64,000 nt of DNA from NCBI GenBank assembly GCA_963728825.1, contig CAVSLA010000004.1:620001-684000 (forward strand), given 5' to 3'. The stretch comes from CAVREM01 sp963728825 (GTDB lineage: Bacteria; Acidobacteriota; Vicinamibacteria; Vicinamibacterales; CAVVIG01). The notes under the pieces were generated by a model. The model saw only the letters and a program-made list of their open reading frames with translations. It was not told where the DNA came from and ran no database searches. Position numbers and translations under genes: made by a program. Positions within the stretch are counted from its first letter, which is position 1; every line of letters starts with the position of its first letter. Shown piece by piece: positions 32,532-42,786 of the stretch.

Positions 32532-35500
32532 ATGCGGAGGATTGTACCGGCGTCGGCGCTGGCGGCCATACTGCTGTGGGCACCGGCGACCGCGTGGGCG
32601 CAGGCGAGCGGCATCGCCGGCGTCGTCAGGGACACGAGCGGTGCGGTGCTGCCCGGGGTCACCGTCGAGGCCAGCAGTCCGGCGCTCATCGAGAAAGTCA
32701 CGATCGGTCACGACGGACGCGCAAGGGCGCTACAACATCGTCGATCTCCGGCCCGGCATCTATACCGTTACCTTCACGCTCACCGGGTTTTCGAGTGTCC
32801 GGCGCGAAGGCATCGAGCTGGCGGCGCTCGTTCACGGCACCGGTCAGCGTCGAGCTGCGCGTCGGCGCGATCGAGGAGACCATCACGGTCAGCGGCGACG
32901 CGCCGGTCGTGGACACGACCAACGTCATTCGACGGCAGGTCATCGACAGCGAGACGATCCAGGCGATGCCAACCTCGAAGAACTGGTCGACGATTGGCGT
33001 CATGACGGTCGGCGTGTTCAGCAATCAGAACGACGTCGGCGGATCGTCAGGCGAGCATCAGAACCAGCTGAAGGCGCATGGCGGGTCATTCAACGACCGG
33101 CTCGTCCAGATGGAGGGGATGACGATCGCGAACATGGCGTGCGGCTATTCCTGCGTGGGCGTGTCGACCAACGACGCCTCGACGCAGGAGCTCAGCTTCG
33201 AAATCGGCGCGATCTCGGCCGAGACCGGCAGCGGCGGCGTGCGCGTGAACATCATTCCGAAGGAAGGCGGCAACAACTTCAGCGGCGTCGCCTTCAGCAA
33301 CTTCTCGAACAGCAGCCTGCAGAGCAATAACCTCACGCAGGAGCTGATCGATGCCAGGCGTCAACTCGACCGACGGCATCGACTACATTTACGACACGAG
33401 CTTCGCGATCGGCGGGCCGATCAAGCGCGACAAGCTGTGGTTCTGGACGGCGCACCGGTTACTGGGGCTATTCGATCTTCCGGACCGGCGTCTTCTATGA
33501 GAAGAACCCCTTCGACTTCGTCTACGACGCCGACTTGTCACGGCCAGGCACCGACTCGCAGCCCAATACCAGCAACGACCTGCGGCTCACCTGGCAGATC
33601 TCGCAGAAGAACAAGCTGTCGGCGTACTACAGTTTCGCGCCGCGCGAAACCAACCATTGGATTGTCAGCAACACGCGGCAGCCCGAAGCCTCGAACTTGC
33701 AGGTGGTCGACCGCAACCACTTCGAGACCATCACGTTCAAGTCGACGCTCTCGAGCAAGATGCTGCTCGACCTCGGGTTCGGCAACACCGGCGAGACCTG
33801 GACGCGCGAACCGGTCCGCGACTCGGCGGTCGGGCCGGACGGCGTGCCTGCGGCGTTCATGATCCCGGTCACCGAGGCGAACACCGGTGTGAACTTCCGC
33901 GCCTACAGCGGCAACTTCTCGGAGAACTACACGTCGGTGCGCTCGTACAAGGGTTCGCTGACTTACGTCACGGGCTCGCACAACATGAAGTTCGGGTTCA
34001 ATCTTGTTGAGGGCCCGCAGGACGTCCACTTCTGGACCGCCCATGACATGGCCATCACGGTGCGCGGCGGCGCGCCGCAATCGGTGACGGTCCGAACGAC
34101 GCCGTACGACGTCAAGGAACAGCTGGTGGCGGACATGGGCCTCTACGCCCAGGACACCTGGACGTTGAATCGCTTCACCATCAACGCCGGCATCCGCTAC
34201 GACTACCTGAACGCCAAGGTCGAGGCGCAGAACAACGCGGGCGGGAGATTCATCGGACCGCGCAGCAACCCGGAGATCCCGAACGTGCCGAACTGGAAGG
34301 ACATCGGGCCGCGGCTCGGCATCGCCTATGACGTGTTCGGCAACGGCAGAACGGCGCTCAAGGCGACGCTCAGCCGGTACGTGGCGAGCCATACGCTCGG
34401 GACCGCGGGCGCGAACAATCCGCTCAATACGACGGTGAACACCGCGAGCCGGACCTGGAACGACGTCGACTTCCTTCCGGGAACGGCCACGCCCTCGGGC
34501 ATCAGCCTCCCCACCAACGGCGATGGGATTCCGCAGGTCAATGAAATGGGGCCGCTCGGGAGCACCTTCGGCCAGCTGATCGTCTCGACCAGGTACGATC
34601 CGGACACGATCGTGCGGATGGGGCAAACGGCGCAACAACTGGGAGTTCTCGACCAGCATCACCCAGGAGCTGATGCCCAGGGTGTCGGCCGACGTGGCCT
34701 ATTTCCGCCGCGTCCAAGGCCAGTACACGAGCACCGACAACCGCGATCTCACGCCGGCCGATTACGACCCGTACTGCGTCACGGCACCGGTCGACCCGCG
34801 GCTGTCGATCAGCGGTCAGCAGATCTGCGGTCTGTACGATCTCAACCCGTCGAAATTCGGCGCGGCCTTCGCCGACGACAACTTCGTGACGTTCTCCGAT
34901 CAGTTCGGCAAGCGAACCGTCATGTTCAACGGCGTCGACGTCACGATCAACGCGCGGCCGACCAGCCGGTTCTTCATCAACGGCGGGTTCGCGACCGGCG
35001 TGGACACCGACAACGACTGCGACCAGATCGTCGACAGCCCGCAGAAAATCTACTGCGATTCCACTTCGGGGTGGATTACGCAGGTGAAGGCGACCGGCTC
35101 GTACACGCTGCCGTGGTACGACATCAACATCGGCGGTGTGCTCCAGAACCAACAGGGGCAGGAAATCCGCGCCAGCTGGAACTTCACGCGCGCAGCGACC
35201 ACGCTCAACCGCAATTTCGCCGGCGGCAACGCCACGACGACGCGGTCGGTGAACCTCATCGCGCCCGGCGAGCTGTTCACGCCGCGCCGTACCCAGCTCG
35301 ACCTGCGCCTGGCCAAAACCTTCCGCATGCCGGGCGCGAAGCGCCTGCAGGTGCAGATGGACATCTACAATACGTTCAACTCGAACGCGCCGGTCGGCGC
35401 CAACTCGCAGGCCGGCGAAACACCGCCCGGCATCAACAACAACTACGTCGAGCCCGCGCTCGTGACGGGCATCAGCGCCTGGCAGCGACCGCTCAACGTT

Positions 35501-35545
35501 CTGCAGGGGCGGTACGTGAAGTTCGGCGCGCAGTTCAACTTCTAG
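32532..35545 (+). CDS. Oar-like TonB-dependent receptor with carboxypeptidase-regulatory domain (five frame breaks)
   Basis: Outer-membrane receptor of about 1002 residues if repaired. Signal peptide (1-23), carboxypeptidase-regulatory Ig-like domain ('SGIAGVVRDTSGAVLPGVTV', 'LTGFSSV', 'VELRVGAIEETITVSG'), plug with 'IQAMPTSKNW' and 'GGVRVNIIPKEGGNNFSG', then a long barrel ending 'VKFGAQFNF' with the terminal Phe expected of outer-membrane proteins. The frame changes near 32701, 32830, 33345, 33456 and 34622. In each case deleting one base restores readable protein, and the total length (3n+2) fits five insertions. This fits either poor consensus sequence or rapid decay. Acidobacteria carry many such receptors; the ligand is unknown. 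The DUF5916 gene downstream is a frequent kind of neighbour. Confidence 0.85.
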
Positions 35546-35548
35546 ATA

Positions 35549-35652
35549 GACGAGGACGCATCCCTCGACTATCGCTCGGGATGCCCCGAGCAACGCCGAG
35601 GGGCAGAGGTAGCAGAGGGCGCAGAGGCTGAGGCTTCTGCGTCCTCTTTTTT
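35549..35652. repeat. GAGGACGCAGAGG repeat ending in an intrinsic terminator-like hairpin
   Basis: The gap after the TonB receptor holds the GACGAGGACGCA repeat family. Its end folds into an 8-bp stem (CGCAGAGG with its partner in TTCTGCG) followed by TCCTC and a run of T to 35652, as in a rho-independent terminator. The next gene's ATG lies directly after the T run, so that gene has no visible Shine-Dalgarno. Confidence 0.75.
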
Positions 35653-35653
35653 C

Positions 35654-37954
35654 ATGTCATCGCGACGGACGTTCGCACTGCTGGCGTGTGCGTTGGGGCT
35701 GCTGCCCGCCGGGGCATGGGCGCAGACGAGCGACAATGGTGCGCCTCTCGCCTACAACGGTCCGCCACCGCCGGTCGCCCCGGCGATCGTCGCTCGCGAT
35801 CCCGAGGGGCGCATCACCATCAGGGCGGTCCGCCTGACGAGCGGACTGAACATCGACGGCCAGATCGACGAAGCCGCCTACGACGGCCTCGAGCCCATCT
35901 CCGATTTCATTCAAATGGAGCCGGCCGGCGGGCAGCCGGCAAGCGAGAAGACCGACATCTGGCTCTTCTACGATCAGAGCAACGTCTACGTGACGATCCG
36001 GGCCTGGGAAAGCCAGCCCGGGCGGATGATCGCGAACGAGATGCGCCGAGACAGCAACAACATCCGTCAAGGCGACTGCGTCGGCTTTTCGCTCGACACT
36101 TTCTACGATCGCCGCAACGCCTTCCAGTTCGAGGTCAACCCGCTCGGCGCGCGAACCGACGGACAGAGCACCAACGAACGGCAGTACAGCGCCGACTGGA
36201 ATCCGGTCTGGGATCTCGCGGTCGGGCGGTTCCCGGGCGGGTGGACGATGGAGGCGGCGATTCCGTTCAAGTCGCTGCGCTACCGGCCGGGGCGCGCGCA
36301 GATCTGGGGCTTCAACGCGCGGCGCAACAACAAGTGGAAGAACGAGATCTCCTACCTGAACCGCATCCCGCCGGAGATGGGCATGGGCCGCGGCGACTTT
36401 TCGGCCAGCCTGTACGCCACGGTTCTCGGCATCGACGCCCCCGCCGGCTCGAAGAATTTCGAGGTCAAACCGTACGCGACGTCCGATCTGACGACCGATC
36501 TGACAGCGTCGCCCCGCGTGTCGAACGAAATCGGCGGCGACATCGGCGTCGATGGCAAGTACGGGATCACGCAGAACCTGACCGCCGACTTCACGGTCAA
36601 CACCGACTTTGCGCAGGTGGAAGCCGACGAGCAGCAGGTGAATCTGACGCGCTTCAGCCTGCTGTTCCCCGAGAAGCGCGATTTCTTCCTCGAGAACGCC
36701 GGCACGTACGCGTTTGCAGGTGCCGGCGGCGGACAGGCCGGCAGCGCCGGCGATGTCCCGATTCTGTTCTACAGCCGCCGGATCGGCCTCAATCAGGGGC
36801 GTCAGGTGCCGATTGCCGCCGGCGGCCGGGTGACCGGCCGGATCGGCCGGTTCAATGTCGGCGCGCTCAACATGCAGACGCGCGAGGAACCGGACGAGCA
36901 GGTCCCGCTCGCTCAGCGCGGCGCGCCGTCGACGAATTTCTCGGTGGTGCGCGTCAAGAGCGACTTTCTGCGCCGCAGCAGCGTCGGCGCGATCTTCACC
37001 AACCGATCCGTGGCGCAGAACCAGATCGGCTCGAACCAGACCTTTGGTCTGGATGCAGCGCTGACCTTTTACAGCAATCTGTTCGTCAACGCCTACTGGG
37101 CGAAAACCCGCTCGGCAGGGCGCACGGGCGACGACACCAGCTATCGGACGCAGCTCGACTACATTGGCGACCGCTACGGCGTGCAGGTCGATCGCATGGT
37201 CATCGGCAACGACTTCAACCCGGAAGTCGGCTACGTCAGGCGCGTCGACATGCGGCGGAGCTTCGGCCGGTTCCGCTTCAGCCCGCGGCCGGCCTCGATG
37301 CCGACGATCAGAAAATTTTCATGGACCGGGACGGTCGATTACATCGAAGACGGCCGCGGTCGGCTGGAAACGCGCGATCTCGATGGCGAGTTCGCGATCG
37401 AGCTGCAGACGAGCGATCGGTTCTTCGCAGGCGTGGCCGATACCCACGAACACCTTGTTGCGCCGTTCACGATCGCGCCCGGCGTCCGCATCCTGCCCGG
37501 CGGCCACGATTTCGCGGCGGCTCGGGTCGGTTACACCTTCGGGCAGCAGCGGCCGTTGTCCGGCAGCGTCACGCTCGAAGGCGGCGAGTTCTACGACGGG
37601 CAGCTGACCGCCGTCAGCTTCAACCGCAGCCGGATCAACCTGACGTCGCGCTTCTCGCTCGAGCCGAACATCTCGATCAACTGGGTGGACCTGCCGAGCG
37701 GCGCGTTTACCACGACCCTGGTCGGATCGCGGGTGACCTATACCGTGACGCCCTTGATGTTTGCCAGCGCGCTCCTGCAGTACAACTCCAGCAACGACCT
37801 GGTCAGCGCGAACGTGCGCTTCCGATGGGAGTATCACCCGGGCAGCGAGCTGTTCGTCGTCTTCAACGAAGAGCGCGATAGCCTGTCGCCGCGGTTTCCG
37901 ACCCTGCGCAACCGCGCGTTCATCGTCAAGGTGAACCGGCTGCTGCGTTTTTGA
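35654..37954 (+). CDS. DUF5916 outer-membrane protein with N-terminal CBM9-like domain
   Basis: A 766-residue exported protein. After a signal peptide ('MSSRRTFALLACALGLLPAG') comes a carbohydrate-binding family 9-like domain (about 50-240: 'NIDGQIDEAAYDGLEPISDF', 'FYDQSNVYVTIRAWE', 'ADWNPVWDLAVGRFPGGWTM'), then the DUF5916 part with 'NLTADFTVNTDFAQVEADEQ' and 'LFPEKRDFFLENAGTYAF', continuing as alternating beta strands to a terminal Phe ('VKVNRLLRF'), consistent with an outer-membrane barrel. Function is unknown, although the family commonly accompanies hydrolases or TonB receptors. ATG 35654 directly follows a terminator-like T run; the next ATG is far inside, so the start stands. Confidence 0.9.
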   Translation: MSSRRTFALLACALGLLPAGAWAQTSDNGAPLAYNGPPPPVAPAIVARDPEGRITIRAVRLTSGLNIDGQIDEAAYDGLEPISDFIQMEPAGGQPASEKTDIWLFYDQSNVYVTIRAWESQPGRMIANEMRRDSNNIRQGDCVGFSLDTFYDRRNAFQFEVNPLGARTDGQSTNERQYSADWNPVWDLAVGRFPGGWTMEAAIPFKSLRYRPGRAQIWGFNARRNNKWKNEISYLNRIPPEMGMGRGDFSASLYATVLGIDAPAGSKNFEVKPYATSDLTTDLTASPRVSNEIGGDIGVDGKYGITQNLTADFTVNTDFAQVEADEQQVNLTRFSLLFPEKRDFFLENAGTYAFAGAGGGQAGSAGDVPILFYSRRIGLNQGRQVPIAAGGRVTGRIGRFNVGALNMQTREEPDEQVPLAQRGAPSTNFSVVRVKSDFLRRSSVGAIFTNRSVAQNQIGSNQTFGLDAALTFYSNLFVNAYWAKTRSAGRTGDDTSYRTQLDYIGDRYGVQVDRMVIGNDFNPEVGYVRRVDMRRSFGRFRFSPRPASMPTIRKFSWTGTVDYIEDGRGRLETRDLDGEFAIELQTSDRFFAGVADTHEHLVAPFTIAPGVRILPGGHDFAAARVGYTFGQQRPLSGSVTLEGGEFYDGQLTAVSFNRSRINLTSRFSLEPNISINWVDLPSGAFTTTLVGSRVTYTVTPLMFASALLQYNSSNDLVSANVRFRWEYHPGSELFVVFNEERDSLSPRFPTLRNRAFIVKVNRLLRF

Positions 37955-37959
37955 TCCTC

Positions 37960-38261
37960 GAGGGTCACGGAGCGGTCGGAGGCCACAGACCAACACGGAG
38001 TCGCGGAGGTACGGAGCCCGCACGGAGAAGTCACGCTGCGGCGTGCGACCGCCCCGCGCAGCGGGGCGCTGCGATGAACGAGTTCGAGAAAATACAAGCC
38101 CTCTGTGAACGTGTGGCTTGTATTTTCACAAACTCGTTCATCGTCAGCACGCGGCCGGCAGTGCCGGCCGCTGGTCGCACGCTCGGGTCTTCTCCGCGCG
38201 TTCTCCGGGTCTTCGTGTCTCCGCGTTGGTCTGCGACCTCCGCAGGCTCCGTGTGCTCGTC
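37960..38261. repeat. Nested imperfect inverted repeat between convergent genes
   Basis: No gene is seen in 37955-38261. The core is a 28-base inverted repeat (38073-38100 and 38115-38142, core GATGAACGAGTT, two mismatches, 14-base loop). Outside it, CACGGAG-type sequence on the left (37985-38070) is matched by its imperfect complement on the right (38165-38250), so the whole gap can fold back on itself. It may terminate both flanking genes. Confidence 0.75.
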
Positions 38262-41200
38262 TCAGCGTACCTGCTCGACATACGGCCGGCGCGTCTGGTA
38301 GAGCGCCAACCGGGCCGTGATCTCCGAGAGCTGCTGTTTGGCGCCCGCGCGCGTGGCGAGTTCTGCGGCCTGCGAGGCAGCTGTGACCGCGTCCTCGAAT
38401 CGGCTGGCCGAGGCATACGCGGCGCCGAGCGCGTCGAGGGCGGAAGCGTCGGCGCGATTCGACAGCTCGACGGCCTCGTCCGCGAGCCGGATCGCTTCAC
38501 TCGAGTCGCGGATCGTCTGATCGGGATGGCTGCTGAGGATCCACGACGTGGCGATGAGCGGCGGCGTCCACTCCGGCCTCAGGCGGCTGGCTTCGCGGAA
38601 GTGGCGAAGAGCGCCGCGAGCGTCCGCTTCGCCCTGCAACAGCACGCTGGCGAGATTGAAGTGCGCGGCGACGTGCGACGGCTGCACGCGCACCGCCTGC
38701 CGCAGCTGTTCCAACGCCTCGCGTTCCTGCCCCTGCGCAAACAACAACCGACCGAGATTGTTGCGGGCATCCGCATTGTCGGGTTGAAGTCGGACCGCCT
38801 CCGCATAGAGCGTCAGCGCCTCGCTCGGACGGCCTTGCATCAGCCGGATTGTCCCGAGGTTCACACGAGGCGGGGCGTAGGTCGCGTCGCGGCGCATTGA
38901 TGCTTCGTAGCGGGCGGCGGCCTCGCCAAGGCGTCCGGCGGCTTCATGCGCGGTGCCGATGTTGTAGATGGCGGTTGCCGAATCCGGTCGCAGCCGTGCC
39001 GCCTCCTCGAATTGGGCGACGGCTGCGTCCGCCTTGCCCAGTTCCAGGTAGAGCAGCGCCACATCATCGCGCAGGGCCGGGTTGTCCGGATCCGCGGTGA
39101 TCTGCGTCTCGTAGCCGACCGCTTCCTCGGCGGCTCCCTTGGGACGGAAATCGCGCACGAGACGCCGCCGGTCGGCAGCGCTCCGGGTCATGACCTGAAT
39201 CCACACGTCGCCCATCTCGTCCGACGACTTGAACCCCCAGCGCGCTCGTGTCGGCGGATTCTCCGGGTTGCGCTGGTTGGCGCTCGAGTTGTCGAACACG
39301 TATTCCGTGCGAAGGCGCGTGCCGGCCGGCAGCCAGAACGGCGTCACGAAACGATAGACATCCTGCCAGCCGAAATCCCACTGCGGGATCGACACCAGTG
39401 TTCGAGTCGTGCCATCGGGCAGCGTTGCCGTCGCGCGGACCGTTGCCGCTCGATAATGCGAATGCGGCTGCAACGCGTGGATCTCCGCGTCCACAGGCAG
39501 TGTGTACTCGTCGGCTGACACGTAACGGCTGACGCCGGCCGGAATGTCGATGTTCTGCCGTCCCAGTCGCAGCATCACCGGCAGTCGGGAAGGCGCTTCG
39601 TCTGTCAGAAAAAGACCGATGGCCGGTGCGATCGCCTCCGGCTTTCCCGTCGGCCGCATGTGTAGCTGCACGACGAATCGACCGGCTTCGCCAAGCTGCC
39701 ACGCGAGGCCTTTTGGAGCGGCTGGGGGAAACTGACCGGGAGTCCATCCGAGGAAATGCCCGTCTGGGTAGTCCGCCGTGCGGGGGATCACGCCTTCGTA
39801 CCCCGGCGCGGGATCGGCGTGGTCCAGCCGTTCTCCGGTCGCCGTGTAGTCGATCCGGATGTTGGCGTGGTGAACGGCAGGGGATCCGGGACGGAATTCC
39901 AGTCCGCGGACGTAACGCAGACCGGAGCCGGGAATCGGCACGACGAAGTTGCGGAACACGTCGATCCCGTCGGCGCGGAGCGTGTATTGCGGCAAGCTGA
40001 TCACGATGTCGGGCGTGCCGAGCTGCCACTCGGACGTCGGCGCCGCTGCGGGGGGCAATGCCGTCCGGTCGCCTTCGGCCGCACCCGTCTTGGCCCAACG
40101 CTCGAACGACGCGATCTGTGCTTCGGTGAGGCGACGCTCGCCGACGAATGTCCCCGACGGCGCGTCAGGTTTCCAGGGCGGCATGTACCGTGTGCTCGTC
40201 GCGCGCGCGATGAGGGTGGCTCGCTGCCGCACCTCGTCGTAGCTAATCAGACTGAACGGCGCGGCGCCACCCGGCCGGTGGCAGGGTGCACAGCGCTGGT
40301 AGACGATCGGTGCGATGTGCTCGCTGAAGGTGACGCGTTCCTGCGCCGAGACGGTGGCGGCCGTGCTGATGACGGCGGCGATCACGATCCCGGCCACAAA
40401 GGGGTCAGATCTTGATTTTCGACCTTCGACATCAGACGCTGGTCGAAAATCAAGATCTGACCCCTTGGTCGCCGGCGATGGAAGCTCAATGCGGACGGTC
40501 GTTCCCACGCCAACCGTGCTGGTGGCATCGACGCGCCCGCCATGTCGTGCGACGACGGCCTTGACGATCGAGAGGCCGAGGCCGCTGCCCCGCGAGGCCA
40601 TTCCCTTCGCCGACGCCGTCTTGTAGAAGCGATCGAAGATGTGCGGGAGATGCTCCGGCGCGATGCCCTCGCCGGAGTCGGTCACGGTGATGACGATCGT
40701 CTCGCCGGCCCGTTCGGCGCCCAGGTGAATCGTGCCGCCGTCGAGCGTATGACGAATCGCGTTGGCGGTGACGTTTTCGACCGCCTGTTCCAGCCGGAAC
40801 GGGTCGACCGCCAGGGTCTCCGCGTCACCGGCGATGGCCGTGACGAACCGGATGTTGCGGATCCGGCAGTCGTGTTCGTGATGCGCCGCGACCTGTTCGA
40901 ACAAGTCGCGGGTGTCGATGGTTTGGATCTCGAGCTCGCCGCCGCCGGCTTCGAGCCGTGCCATGTCGAGCAGGTCGCCGATCAGCCGCTCGAGCCGCTT
41001 GGCTTCGCGCGTCGTAATCGCAATCTGGTGCACCCGCTTCGCCTCGTCGAGCCGGAGCTCCGTCATGCTCAGCGTCTCGAGGTGACCGAGAATCGCGGTG
41101 AGTGGGGTCATGAGCTCATGGGACACGTCGGCGATCAGCTGCCGCCGGGCGCGGTCTGAGGCATCCAGCGCCGTGGCGCGTCGTTCGAGCTCATCGGCCA

Positions 41201-41846
41201 TGGCATTGAACGCATGGGCGAGCTCCGCCACTTCGTCGCGGCCCGCCTCGCGCGCGCGGACGGTGAAATCGCCGGAGCCGAGTCTGCCTGCGGCGCGGCG
41301 CAGCTCCTGGATCCGCGAACGTACCGGCCCGACGATCACCAACGACGCGATCAGCGCGCCCACGATCAGCAGCACCGCGCCAATCGCGGCGAGCTCCGGT
41401 CCGAACCGTTCGATGGGTGTGAGCGGCACCACCCCCAGCACGCCGGCGACCGCGCCGTTCACCATCACCGGGACACCGCGGTACTGGCTCCTCACCCAGT
41501 CTCTGAGAATGCGCTCGTCGATCGGGCGCGTGAAATGCCCCTCGACGGTCTCGATGATGCTCTCCGGCGGCGCCTTGCGCGCGCTGCTGACGCGGCCGTC
41601 CTTCATGATCACGAACACCGCTTCGCGCGGGTGCAGACGGGCAATCCGATTGTCCAGGTTGACTGCCGGATTGACCTGAAGGTCGTGCGAGAGCTCAGCG
41701 GCGAGACGGCTGGTGAGCTCCAGGTAATTCGGGTCTTCGCGCCGACCGACGAGCCACAGAAATACGACGGCCTGCACCGCGAGCACGAGGGCGATCAGCA
41801 GGACGAATCCGACCGCGATGCGGGCGTAGAGACTCGACCGGATCAC
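38262..41846 (-). CDS. Histidine kinase joined in frame to a c-heme/copper monooxygenase-like TPR protein
   Basis: One uninterrupted 1194-codon frame. Residues 1-470 are a complete sensor kinase: two TM helices (about 8-34, 150-172), HAMP, His243 in 'ADVSHELMTPL', N box 'ENVTANAIRHTLDG', 'TDSGEGI' and 'GSGLGLSIVKAVVARHGG'. Residues about 471-483 are translated from the palindrome at 40399-40466. From 484 (GTG 40397) begins a signal-peptide-like stretch, a heme site C519-A-P-C-H523, copper-type ligands ('AVHHANI', 'VVQLHMRP', 'PHSHYRA', 'SSDEMGDVW') and at least five TPRs to the C-terminus. A kinase with a cytoplasmic C-terminus could not place the heme domain in the periplasm, so two proteins are more likely, the second starting at GTG 40397. 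The kinase start overlaps its regulator by 4 bp. Confidence 0.85.
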   Translation of the reverse strand: MIRSSLYARIAVGFVLLIALVLAVQAVVFLWLVGRREDPNYLELTSRLAAELSHDLQVNPAVNLDNRIARLHPREAVFVIMKDGRVSSARKAPPESIIETVEGHFTRPIDERILRDWVRSQYRGVPVMVNGAVAGVLGVVPLTPIERFGPELAAIGAVLLIVGALIASLVIVGPVRSRIQELRRAAGRLGSGDFTVRAREAGRDEVAELAHAFNAMADELERRATALDASDRARRQLIADVSHELMTPLTAILGHLETLSMTELRLDEAKRVHQIAITTREAKRLERLIGDLLDMARLEAGGGELEIQTIDTRDLFEQVAAHHEHDCRIRNIRFVTAIAGDAETLAVDPFRLEQAVENVTANAIRHTLDGGTIHLGAERAGETIVITVTDSGEGIAPEHLPHIFDRFYKTASAKGMASRGSGLGLSIVKAVVARHGGRVDATSTVGVGTTVRIELPSPATKGSDLDFRPASDVEGRKSRSDPFVAGIVIAAVISTAATVSAQERVTFSEHIAPIVYQRCAPCHRPGGAAPFSLISYDEVRQRATLIARATSTRYMPPWKPDAPSGTFVGERRLTEAQIASFERWAKTGAAEGDRTALPPAAAPTSEWQLGTPDIVISLPQYTLRADGIDVFRNFVVPIPGSGLRYVRGLEFRPGSPAVHHANIRIDYTATGERLDHADPAPGYEGVIPRTADYPDGHFLGWTPGQFPPAAPKGLAWQLGEAGRFVVQLHMRPTGKPEAIAPAIGLFLTDEAPSRLPVMLRLGRQNIDIPAGVSRYVSADEYTLPVDAEIHALQPHSHYRAATVRATATLPDGTTRTLVSIPQWDFGWQDVYRFVTPFWLPAGTRLRTEYVFDNSSANQRNPENPPTRARWGFKSSDEMGDVWIQVMTRSAADRRRLVRDFRPKGAAEEAVGYETQITADPDNPALRDDVALLYLELGKADAAVAQFEEAARLRPDSATAIYNIGTAHEAAGRLGEAAARYEASMRRDATYAPPRVNLGTIRLMQGRPSEALTLYAEAVRLQPDNADARNNLGRLLFAQGQEREALEQLRQAVRVQPSHVAAHFNLASVLLQGEADARGALRHFREASRLRPEWTPPLIATSWILSSHPDQTIRDSSEAIRLADEAVELSNRADASALDALGAAYASASRFEDAVTAASQAAELATRAGAKQQLSEITARLALYQTRRPYVEQVR
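40399..40466. repeat. REP-like palindrome at the kinase/heme-protein junction
   Basis: Perfect 26-base arms (40399-40424 and 40441-40466) around a 16-base loop, with the same core GGGGTCAGATCTTGATT as at 6.5 kb. It ends two bases before the GTG at 40397 that can start the downstream protein, and contains no stop in the kinase frame. Confidence 0.9.
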
Positions 41847-42574
41847 AGCTCACCCTCGCCGAACTTGTACCCTGCGCCGCGTGCGGTGAGAATCCGCGTC
41901 GGCTGAGAAGGATTCACCTCGATCTTGCGTCGCAGCCGCTTCACCAGAGCGTCGACGCCGCGATCGGTCACGTAGACATTGTTCTCCCAGACACGCGCCA
42001 GCAGATCCTCGCGCGTGAGCACCACGCCGGGGTTCGCGATCAATACGTAGAGCAGGCTGAATTCCTGGGGCGTCAAGGCGACGACCTGGCCGTCGCACAC
42101 GACGCGGCGTCTGACCGGGTCGACGGTGACGCCCTCTGCGGACAGGATGGGCCGGTGCCCCGGGACAGTTGCGGCGCGCCACGTGCTGCGCGGCCGCCGC
42201 ATGAGGGCGTTGATGCGCGCCAGGAATTCCCGGACGCCGAACGGCTTCGTGAGGTAATCGTCCGCGCCGCTCTCGAGGCCCAGCACCTTGTCCGCTTCTT
42301 CGCGGCGCGCCGTCAACATCAGGATCGGCACGTCGCGGTTGACGCCTTCCTGCCGAATCGCCCGGCAGAGGCTCATCCCGTCGAGCGTCGGGAGGCCGAG
42401 GTCGAGCACGATGAGGTCGAAGGGTCGCTGGACCACAAGGGCGAGCGCTTCGCGGCCATCGCCGATGCTGGTGCATTCGTAGCCGGTCAGGTCGAGATGG
42501 AAGCCGACGAGATCGCGGATCGCTTCCTCGTCCTCGACAATCAGCACGCGCGATCGGCCCTCGCTTGCTTCCAT
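41843..42574 (-). CDS. OmpR/PhoB family response regulator
   Basis: A 243-residue regulator, partner of the downstream kinase. Receiver domain with 'IVEDEEAI', phosphoacceptor Asp58 ('IVLDLGLPTLDG'), 'LTAR' and 'LTKPFGVREF'; winged-helix effector domain (about 145-243) with 'LTPQEFSLLYVLIANPGVVL', 'RVWENNVYVTDRGVDALVKR' and terminal 'ARGAGYKFGEGEL'. The ATGA overlap (4 bp) with the kinase shows coupling. The target genes may include the adjacent exported redox genes (inference); no operator is evident. Confidence 0.95.
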   Translation of the reverse strand: MEASEGRSRVLIVEDEEAIRDLVGFHLDLTGYECTSIGDGREALALVVQRPFDLIVLDLGLPTLDGMSLCRAIRQEGVNRDVPILMLTARREEADKVLGLESGADDYLTKPFGVREFLARINALMRRPRSTWRAATVPGHRPILSAEGVTVDPVRRRVVCDGQVVALTPQEFSLLYVLIANPGVVLTREDLLARVWENNVYVTDRGVDALVKRLRRKIEVNPSQPTRILTARGAGYKFGEGEL

Positions 42575-42786
42575 GCGTTCCGGCAGAGGCCCCGATTGTA
42601 GGTCGTCAGGGACCGGGTTTCGACCCCGACCGTAACCCCATGCTTTTCCTGGATATCCGCGGTTGAGACCGGTCCGGCCGAGCGGTCGCGTGGCGCGAAA
42701 ATCACGCGATTGTCATTGAGCGCTTCCCCTAAAACCGCTATTCTGGCAGCCGGAATTTTTCCGCGAACGCGGAAGGAGTGTATCCG

